DNA of 64,000 nt, taken from the NCBI GenBank assembly GCA_963210315.1, contig OY723244.1, positions 1,736,001 to 1,800,000 of the forward strand, in the 5' to 3' direction. Made by a program: the position numbers and the translations under genes. The notes beneath the pieces were generated by a model. It saw only the letters and a program-made list of their open reading frames with translations, was not told where the DNA came from and did no database searches. Source of the DNA: Rhynchopus euleeides (Eukaryota; Euglenozoa; Diplonemea; Diplonemida; Diplonemidae). Positions 56,747 through 64,000 of the stretch are shown here, one piece after another (the stretch's first letter is position 1; the number at the start of each line of letters is the position of its first letter).

Positions 56747-57202
56747 GTTCGCAGCATTGCTGTGTCGGGCACGAGGATCTTCAGCGGGTCAGATGACGAC
56801 AGCATCCGTGTGTGGGACATCAGCACCCTCACACACACACACACCCTGGATGACCACACTGGGCAGGTCAGAGGTGTCGCCGTGACTCAGGACGAGCAGC
56901 ACCTGGTGTCGTGCTCTCTCGACAAGTCACTCAAGGTGTGGTGCACAACCTCCCTCAGCTGCCTGCGTACTGTGCGACTGGACGACCATCTCTACTCAGT
57001 TGCTGTGTCACAGCCAGGTGATGTTGTTGCAGTGAAAACCTGGTGCACCACTACACTGCACCGCCTCAGCACAGGTGAGTGTCTGGGGAAGGTGGACTCA
57101 GAGGGTGATGGTGTTGCCCTCAGCCCCTGCGGGAGGTGGGTCTTCACACCAACGAGCAACTATTCTGTCACTGTGTGTGCCGTGTCTTCCGTTTCACCGT
57201 GA

Positions 57203-58130
57203 GTGCAGCGTCTCTCTAACCTGTCTCCTGCCTTTGTGTTTACCGTCGTGCACCTGCTTGCGTATTTGTTGTGTTCTGCACTCTCTTCCTTTCTCGCCTC
57301 GCAACACTGCAGGAACTGTTTGGAGTCAGCTGATGCGTTTGCATCTGAGATGAGAAAGAAGGAAAAAGGATTGACGCAGTGCCCTCTCTGCAGACAGCCC
57401 CACACCCCCTCCCCTCCCATTCCTCGCTTCTGACGAATCCCCTCCCAAACGTTGTTCCGCTGCATTTTTCCACGTCTCATACATACGAGGCAGGGCCCAT
57501 TCCCCACACAAGCTCGGGGGGATCGAATCCAAGCATATACTGGTATTTGCTCTGTGTCGCTAGCCAGTGTTGTGGAGGCGGCTTGCTTTGTCTCTCTGTT
57601 CACTGCACTTCTGATCGAAGGCCCCCTCTATAAACTCGTGTCAAAAAACCCCACCCCCGAATTGCGGACTTTCGCGCCACAAGCCTTGTGCAGAACACCC
57701 CTTTGGGGCCACAGAGGTGCCCATCTCAGCACAGGTGAGTGCCTAGAACTGGGTACTTGTGTTGCACTGTCTGGGGTGGACTCAGAGGGTGATGGTGTTG
57801 CCCTCAGTCCCTGCGGGGGGCTCACGCGATCAACAATTCTGCCACTGTGTGTGCTGTGCTTCTTTATGAGCGCTTTTATGGGCGTAAAAGTCTCCCCACC
57901 CCCAGGTTCCCTGCTCACCTGGTCGAACCCAAGTGCCTCACCACTGGATCTCTCCCTACCCGGCGATCCACCTGACGGATACGCGAAAGAAGAAAGTGTA
58001 GGAGCGCTTCCGACACTCATGTTCCTTCTGTGTGTCTTGCTATCTCGTGCTCACATGTGCTCCACCCACACATCAAAGCAGCAGGCTCTAGGGTGGTGGA
58101 AGCGACAACCACCACTCCGCCTCCCACACC
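57203..58130. other. spacer with a WD40 relic and a shared repeat
   Basis: At about 57725-57870 lies a broken WD40 tail (LSTGECL, VDSEGDGVALSPCGG). At about 58018-58100 is the block also found at 19190-19260, which ends in GTGGTGGAAGCG and may be the 5' terminal segment of a YR element. The remainder is unassigned. Confidence 0.55.
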
Positions 58131-58544
58131 ATGCCTGCGAGGGGCGGGAAGAAAGGGAGGTGCGTGACGCCCCCCGCAGCGGAGCCAGGCACTCCCTCAC
58201 AGAGCGTGTCACCCCACACCGACACCGACACCCCGCTGTCGAAGCGGCGTCGCGTCGCGGCCTGCGAGGTGCAATCAGCTGCGGCATCGGGTGCTGTGGG
58301 TGGGTCCCTGGAGGCTGTCATCGCGGCGGAGGGAGAGGGGGGGCCGCCCGTGGCGAAGGCACTCACGACGAACCCCGCACAGCCCGCAGGTGGCGGGCAC
58401 AGCAGCAAGGGTATGGTTCCGCCGTTTGATGTGGTGGCATGTGGCTGCATGTTATGCCCCCTCCCTTCCCCTCAATCCGTTTGTTATGATCGCAGTTTTA
58501 GAAACTTTTGCTGGGTATTCAGTTTGGCATCGGATTGGTTGTAG
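58131..58544 (+). CDS. basic N-terminus ORF, possible family VI gag start
   Basis: 137 residues, MPARGGKKGRCVTPPAAEPG then SKRRRVAACE, a nuclear-localisation-like basic patch, then Ala/Gly-rich. It is homologous over its first ~40 residues to an ORF at 60101 (MSARGGKKGRCVTPPAAEPG). The preceding terminal-like block suggests a truncated YR-element gag. It could also be a small duplicated host gene. No domain is recognised and the last ~20 residues look random. Confidence 0.35.
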   Translation: MPARGGKKGRCVTPPAAEPGTPSQSVSPHTDTDTPLSKRRRVAACEVQSAAASGAVGGSLEAVIAAEGEGGPPVAKALTTNPAQPAGGGHSSKGMVPPFDVVACGCMLCPLPSPQSVCYDRSFRNFCWVFSLASDWL

Positions 58545-58676
58545 CTGGGAAGTGAGACACTGGGACAGTTCTTCACACAGCCCGAACAGTGGGTGACTAT
58601 CTCCGTGATTCTGTGTGGAGCTTGCGACCCGACAACCATCTCGACACCTCTCTTCCCAACCACCCCCACCACAGGC

Positions 58677-59831
58677 ATGGGCGGCCCCACAGTGGATGTG
58701 ACTGTCCGCCATGCTGGGACCGGTGACAGCTGTGTCATCGGTGTTCCGGAAGACGGGACCGTGGTCGGGCTGAAGGCGGATGCGCTCAACGAGATGTTCC
58801 CGGGTTCTATCAACGCAGACCGTGAGGCTGGGAACGTCGCAGCACACATCGAAGGGTGTGAGGAGGAGCTGGACGACGCACAGCGCGTTGCCGACACGGG
58901 TCTGGAGGACGGGGGTGCTGTCAAGCTCGTCCCACGCTGGCCCAGAGTCAAGGCTCCCGCAGTCTACTCATCCACGCATGGCAGCGACGTCTTCCGCATC
59001 ACACTGTCGAGGTGTGGGACGCTGTGTGCTGTGTGTTACTACAACAACGGACACATCACTGTGTTTGACACCACCACCGCTGCTGTGGTGGCGGACGTAA
59101 CACACGGCGTCGAGACTATCTTTCGAACAGCGTTCTCTGTCTGTGGGACGTGGTTGGCAACGTGCTCTTCTGGCGGCACCATCTGCGTGTGGCTGACTTC
59201 AACTTGGGAGGAGGTGTGCATGCTGCACCACAACAGCACCCCGGTGTACAGTGCAGTGTGGACACACTGCGGACGTCTGGTGTCCGGAGACTACAAAGGC
59301 AAAGTGCGTGTGTGGGACTTGAAGGGCACACCGGGCCCCACAGTGCTGGAGGGTCACAGCTACCGCGTGACCAGCATTGCTGTGTCGGGCACGAGGATCT
59401 TCAGCGGGTCAGATGACAAGAGCATCCGTGTGTGGGACATCAGCACCCTCACACACACACACACCCTGGATGAGCACACTGATTGGGTGACCGGCATCGC
59501 CCTGACTCAGGACGAGCAGCACCTGGTGTCGTGCTCTCACGACGAGTCACTTAAGGTGTGGTGCACAACCTCCCTCAGCTGCCTGCGTACTGTGCAACTG
59601 GACGACTATCCCGAATCAGTTGCTGTGTCACAGCCAGGTGATCTTGTTGCAGTGAATGAAATTGGCAGTACCGCACTGTCCCGCCTTAGCACAGGTGAGT
59701 GTCTGGGGAGGGTGGACTCACTGGGTGGTGGTGTTGCACTCAGCCTCTGCGGGAGGTGGGTCTTCACACCAACCAAAGCAAACTACAAAGCCTCAGTCAC
59801 TGTGTGTGCCGTGTCTTCCGTTTCACCCTGA
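58677..59831 (+). CDS. Ubl-WD40 gene 8, intact with altered start
   Basis: 384 residues from ATG 58677 (MGGPTVDVTVRHAGTG). The usual family ATG (MDVTV) is GTG here, so the start has moved upstream by five codons. Residues 1-92 are the ubiquitin-like domain (GLKADALNEMFPGS; LDDAQRVADTGLEDGG). Seven blades follow with VFDTTT, ICVWLTST, VRVWDLKG, IRVWDIST, LKVWCTTS, LSRLSTGE and VTVCAVSS. The blade 3/4 target linker (PTVLEGHSYRVTS) is uninterrupted. Blade-tip positions vary between paralogs while the strands are nearly invariant, so partners may differ. No signal or membrane segment is seen. Confidence 0.85.
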   Translation: MGGPTVDVTVRHAGTGDSCVIGVPEDGTVVGLKADALNEMFPGSINADREAGNVAAHIEGCEEELDDAQRVADTGLEDGGAVKLVPRWPRVKAPAVYSSTHGSDVFRITLSRCGTLCAVCYYNNGHITVFDTTTAAVVADVTHGVETIFRTAFSVCGTWLATCSSGGTICVWLTSTWEEVCMLHHNSTPVYSAVWTHCGRLVSGDYKGKVRVWDLKGTPGPTVLEGHSYRVTSIAVSGTRIFSGSDDKSIRVWDISTLTHTHTLDEHTDWVTGIALTQDEQHLVSCSHDESLKVWCTTSLSCLRTVQLDDYPESVAVSQPGDLVAVNEIGSTALSRLSTGECLGRVDSLGGGVALSLCGRWVFTPTKANYKASVTVCAVSSVSP

Positions 59832-60100
59832 GTGCAGTGTCTCGTCACCCTGTTCCCTGCCTTCGTGTTTGCCGTCGTGTTGCACCTGCTTGCGTATTTG
59901 TTGTGTTGTGCACTCTCTCTCCCTTTCTCGCCTCACAACGCGGCAGGACCTGACCCCTTGTTCTCTGTTTCGAGGCAGCTGACGCGGTTGTCTCTGAGAT
60001 GAGAAGAGGGCAAATGATTGACGCAGTGCTCTCTCTGCAGACTGCTCCACACCCCCGTCCCACGCGCACACCACCTCCCACACAGCCTCCTCCCGGCACC

Positions 60101-60198
60101 ATGTCTGCGAGGGGCGGGAAGAAGGGGAGGTGCGTGACGCCCCCCGCAGCGGAGCCGGGCACTCCCCCACAGCGCGCGTCGAAGCGGCGTCGCGTCAC
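60101..60198 (+). pseudogene. truncated copy of the 58131 ORF
   Basis: MSARGGKKGRCVTPPAAEPG to SKRRRVT, then the homology stops at about 60198 where unrelated lower-GC sequence (the leader of element V) begins. I infer an insertion or deletion breakpoint. Confidence 0.5.
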
Positions 60199-60356
60199 AT
60201 ACATGCATACAAATTGCGTTCCGAAATTTTCCGATTTTTTGGAAGAACAGCTAGCTTTTCGCACTAAAAAGACTCGTGGCAGCGTTCGGTATCTGCACAC
60301 ATGCACTAGCAGGCACCGTTCGTACAAACAAAAACTGGGTTCGTACTCAGTAGAAT

Positions 60357-61890
60357 ATGTCGCAGCTCGGTCGATTGGAGCAAGGTCACAGTACCTGTCC
60401 TTCCGGAGGGCGTTAAGCCCGCCGAGCCGCGTGCGCGCTGCATCTTTCCGCGCTGTGCCATCGAGCACAAGAGCGCGGAGTCGGAGCAGTGCTGGAGGTG
60501 TGGGTGCCGGGGTCGGGTGATCTGCCCGGAGTGGAAGGCAGTGTCAGGCGAAACAGGGGCCCTCAGCCCGTTTGTGAAGGGCGAAGGGGCGAGCGAGTGG
60601 TGTTGCCCGCTGTGCGCGTTCGCTGTGGGAAGCGGTGAGGACCCGGAAGGGGACCGGACCACGAAAGCGAGCGCAGAGGAAAAGGTGAGTGCGGCCGCGA
60701 CTGAAGTGGCTGAGGCCTTCTCCGTGCCCTTCCCTAACACACAGCACCTCCCCCCAGGCCCCTGCAGAACCTGTCTTCCCTCCCTCTGTCGTGCCCCCCC
60801 TCCCTTCCCCTGCCCCTCAAGGACATGTGCATCCCGTGAACGCCCCTCAAGGGCTGGGCTCTGCTTGGCCAGCGAACCAAGTGCACCCACTGCAGGCCCC
60901 TCAAGGGCCAGGTGCTGTCGCGCAGGCCGCCCCTCTGGGTTTCGTCCAGCCTACCTATGCCCCTCAAGGGCCGGGCTCGGTGTTACCGACGGGCCAAGTG
61001 CACCCCATGTACGCCCCTCAAGGGTCGGGCTCTGCCACTCTGTCCGCCCAGGGGCACCCAATGCAAGCCCTCAAGGGCTGGGTGCTGTCCCTCATGCGGC
61101 CCCCCAGGGGATCGTCCAGCCCACGTATGCCCCTCAAGGGCTGGGCTCGGTGTCACAGACAGGACACTCCCTGTACCCCCCTCAGGGGCAGGGCTCCGCA
61201 ACACTCCCGTACCCTGTGCATGCTCCTCAGGGAGTGGGTCCCGGCATGCCTGCTGTCCCTCAAGGGCAGGGGTTCGTGTACGCCCCTCAAGGGTACGGCG
61301 CGGCGTACGCCGCTCAGAACCCCTACGCAGCCATGCCGAGTTCTGGAGGGCAGTGGCCATCGGAAGAGCTTCCCGATTTGGCGCGGGTTGTCACATGGCT
61401 CCCCTTCCTGAACGACCCGAACAAGCTGGAAAGCTTGTGGACGCACCTGATCATGCGCCATGACGCTCCGGCTGCCGCCACCCAGAGCTCCCAGTTTCAC
61501 GAGCGTCGTGTCCTCCTGAAGAGTCTGCGGAGGATGATGTACATGCAGGGGGCGGCATCTATGGGGGTCCTGATGAACGACATGGTGGTTCGCCTCGAGG
61601 CCATCCTAGTCAAGGAGGTGCCGATCGAGGCTGGCCTGCGCCGCGAGCAGGCGGCTGTGGGCGCTGGGGAGTTCGAGGAGCGACTGGCGGCCCTCCCCTT
61701 CATGTCGGTGACGCGCGAGAAGATGACTACCCTGCAGTCGGAGGCCCGCCTGGCGGCCCAACGCCACAAGCCCAGTGCGGAGCCGAGCCCTCGCAACCCG
61801 CAGAGGCCGAAGGGGGGAGACCGGGTCACCGGATACAAGCACAAGGGGGGTTTTCAGCAGGGCGGAAAAGGGAAGCACCCTCGCCAATGA
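60357..61890 (+). pseudogene. family V Gag with APQG repeats, frameshifted
   Basis: Begins near ATG 60357. A one-base shift separates this from the conserved SVDWSKVTVPVLPEG and the zinc module CIFPRCAIEH, CWRCGCRGRVIC and WCCPLC (about 60430-60640). A long APQG-repeat region follows (APQGPGAVAQAAP, YAPQGLGSV) with two frame changes (about 60730 and 61065). The C-terminal domain (LARVVTWLPFLNDPNKLESLW to a GGKGKHPRQ tail) is intact to 61890. The zinc module ties it to family II and III Gag. Confidence 0.7.
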
Positions 61891-61911
61891 CTGGGCCCCT
61901 GGGCTCCCCTC

Positions 61912-62097
61912 CTCGAGCGGCACCAGGTGCGCAGACCTGCACCGCCCGTCTCAGAGGAGGGGTACAACGACTTGCGGCACGAGACGTCGTCCTTCCTGGC
62001 GGGGTGCTACCGGGAGAGTTCTCTCCGGGCGATGATCTCCGTGGAAGCTCGTGCGGCTTTTGCAAACCACCCGAATCGGTGCAAGTCATTCCTGTGA
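61912..62097 (+). pseudogene. family V tyrosine recombinase, N-terminal stub
   Basis: LRHETSSFLAGCYRESSLRAMI resembles the N-terminal core-binding helices of the other YRs (for example TLRGILGDALSPNYWKTLSR). It ends at a stop at about 62097, before the catalytic domain. Confidence 0.4.
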
Positions 62098-62547
62098 CAC
62101 CTGGCTCTGTTGAGGGGTGTGGACGAATTGCCCATCAGGCGAGGCACAGGCGCGCCCTGAAGCGCAAGCGTATTGACGAGCTTCGGGTGCTCTGTGAAAG
62201 AAACACACTGGCTGTGAATACCGACAGGCACCTGATTTTTCAGCAGGGCTCCACACAGGATAACAAGACCATACAGGCCCATACCTGTGATACGCACATC
62301 TATATCAATCCATGCAGGCAATCTGTGCCTGTCCAGGCCTGTACAGGTCAATGCACGCCTATACGTGCATGTAATTCGCGCAAAAATCAGTGGGACAGGG
62401 GCACAATCGTCGAAACTTGTGTCCGGCAGTGGTTACGCAGTTTTGGAAACGCAAAAACAATTACATACGGAAAACCGCACGTGCCGTTTTTTTCAGTTGA
62501 AAATTATTGCGGACGGCACCCACCCAGGACTTGGTCACTAGGCGGGC

Positions 62548-62625
62548 ACACGCTACATGGGGGGTCTGGGGGGCGGAGCCCCCAGCCACCGGAGGCCACG
62601 GTAGTGAACATCTGTTCATTGTGGT
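62548..62625 (+). repeat. short GC-rich repeat, copy 1
   Basis: CACACGCTACATGGGGGGTC then GGAGCCCCCAGCC and CGGAGGCCACGGTAGTGAAC. Similar to 62716-62790, to the reverse of 35889-35960, and partly to 42378-42420. Confidence 0.75.
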
Positions 62626-62715
62626 CGTACAGATTCTGTGTGAATTGGCTGCGTCCTCCTGAGACTACTGGAGTGGTTGGATTCCCTGACCTTATGAGAT
62701 CGGAGTACGAGACGC

Positions 62716-62790
62716 ACACTACAGGGGGGTCTGGGGGGCGGAGCCCCCCAGCCGCCGGAGGCCACGGTAGTGAGCATCTGTTCCTGCAAA
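62716..62790 (+). repeat. short GC-rich repeat, copy 2
   Basis: Second copy within 170 bp of the first (CACACTACAGGGGGGTCTGG ... GGCCACGGTAGTGAGCATCT). It contains a GGGGCGGAGCCCC-type hairpin. Confidence 0.75.
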
Positions 62791-64000
62791 ACCTCATCGA
62801 CGTCGACCATCGACCCGGTGTAACGCTAGTTTAGCGTCGCCCCAGTGTATATGGTTTGACGCTTGGTTGACGTTCGGAGGGGGAGGCGGGGAAAATTACC
62901 CAGGCACATGCGGAAATCCGCATGTGGAAACCGTACGTACGGATTTCGCCAAAAAAAATACCCTACGGAAATCCGCATGTTCCGCATGCGGAGCGTAACC
63001 ACTGGTGTCCGGGCAATTTCCGACACCCCCTTCACCACGCCTACCCCGTATTGTGCCAGCAAAAGGGCGTGTCCAGCAAACAGAGGTGGGCCTACGGTAC
63101 CACCAGGAACCACCGGTGGGCAAATTTTCCGGAACCCCAAAAAACACCCCATAAGGCCCCACAAATGGTGTTGGTGGCCCCAGGATATCATTCTGGCACC
63201 CTTTGGGGTCGGTGCCTGTGTCAGGTAGGGGCTGAGAGGTGTTTAGAGTGTGTCCTGAAAACGCCCATTTTCTCACAGGGGTATACCCACCCCTACCCCC
63301 CCCCCCCCCCCACTTCCCAAGTTTGGCGTTTCGCTGTTAATTGAGGCCCCGTTTCGGTGGCTTCCTCTTCTTGCCTGCAGTCTTCTGATTAGGAATCCCC
63401 CCATAAATCTATCCGCGTAGGAGAGCCACCAACCTCTGCTACCAGGGGGGATAAAATCCAACTTGCTGCCTTCACGTGGCGCCCCCTGTGATTACCCTCC
63501 TCCGAGGGGAAACTAAAGCAAGCTCTGGTAACTCTTTTTCCGCTGTGTGCCCTGTTTCATATATGCGGAGGGGCCCTTTCTGCACGGCTTTGGTTTTATT
63601 GATGTTGTGGTGTGCGTGGTTTATTTTCCCTTTTTTTGTTGTTTTCGCAGCATTTTATGCTGTCGGGTGAGCTTCCGCCCCATGGGAGGCGCTCCTTCCG
63701 GCTTGCGCTGCCCACCCATCCCACCCCCGTCCCCTTCCCACATTCTTTCTTTTCTTTTAGGGGAGACGTCCTCGCAGTGGCTGTTTGGCCTGACGCGATT
63801 CCCCGCCTCAAAGCAGACCCACCTGGCAGCTACTCAAGGCACATGAGGAGTGAGAGGCGTCAACGGGCGCAACGCCCCTCCCTGCGGTCCGGCTTCCGCC
63901 ACGTGGCTGACTCAAAGCAGCGAAGTGACCAACGGGAGCGACATGAAAAAAAAAAAAAATCTATAGGCCCGGTCAAACCCCCTGAATAGGCCACCCCGTG
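62791..64000. other. no gene recognised
   Basis: Contains several short palindromes of the type ATGCGGAAATCCGCAT (62910-62990) and a C tract at about 63298-63311. Open frames are short, mutually overlapping and without recognisable motifs. Confidence 0.45.

Larger units (their letters stand above)
51307..57202 (+). pseudogene. Ubl-WD40 gene 7, split by PLE copy B
   Basis: The 5' half 51307-51984 (ubiquitin-like domain, blades 1-3, ending ATVLEGHSMA) and the 3' half 56722-57202 (LEGHSMAVRSIAVSG to VCAVSSVSP) rejoin perfectly if the element and one target copy are removed. No other lesion is seen. As it stands the 5' half ends at a stop at 52021-52023, within element sequence. Confidence 0.9.
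60199..62100 (+). mobile_element. YR retroelement family V, 5' part
   Basis: Leader, gag and the start of a YR gene in the same order as families II and III. No RT is found downstream; after about 62100 the sequence becomes unrelated. No tandem array lies before gag, unlike families II and III. Confidence 0.55.

Overview
The window reads as GC-rich nuclear DNA of a microbial eukaryote. The genes are eukaryotic types (WD40 proteins, a ubiquitin-specific protease) and have no visible introns. There is no operon or ribosome-binding-site structure, and much of the 64 kb is retrotransposon sequence nested inside other transposons. I cannot name the organism. The gag-YR-RT-RNase H order of the tyrosine-recombinase (YR) retroelements resembles VIPER/TATE elements of kinetoplastids, which is only a weak hint. 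I recognised no rRNA, tRNA or CRISPR.

Region 1 (1-19 kb) and region 4 (50.8-60 kb) hold at least eight tandem paralogs of one family: an N-terminal ubiquitin-like domain of about 88 residues followed by about seven WD40 blades. Two copies look intact (17348-18514 and 58677-59831). The rest are frameshifted, fragmentary, or split by a Penelope-like retroelement (PLE). That PLE encodes a PLE-type reverse transcriptase continuous with a complete-looking ubiquitin-specific protease (USP) domain and a long coiled coil. Four copies are present (5.5, 7.8, 12.8 and 52.0 kb), all inside WD40 genes. Three share the same 3' junction within the gene. Three have direct target-site duplications of 14, 15 and 25 bp. 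One truncated copy makes an in-frame chimera, Ubl-WD40-PLE thumb-USP-coiled coil, of 1327 residues.

Region 2 (20.0-29.7 kb) is a candidate DNA transposon with inverted ends built on a CACGGTGGACTCC core, flanked by TA. It carries a lysine-tailed 333-residue protein and a 586-residue protein ending in a zinc-knuckle-like motif. A family II YR retroelement is inserted between the two genes, and a gag-only family I derivative is inserted inside that. A second, also defective, family II copy with a tandem terminal-only copy lies at 31.1-35.6 kb.

Region 3 (35.6-50.8 kb) is repeat-rich. It has three satellite arrays sharing a GGGCTCGTAGGCCA-like core, a cysteine-rich repeat protein fragment, a 1.15-kb foldback element, and an old YR element (family IV) broken by a family III YR element that again has a tandem terminal-only copy. 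The right end (60-62 kb) holds the gag of a fifth YR family. The last 1.2 kb shows nothing I can call.

The window is therefore a transposon graveyard with a few live-looking host genes. The most unusual system is the RT-USP retroelement and its repeated association with one site in a ubiquitin-like/WD40 gene family.
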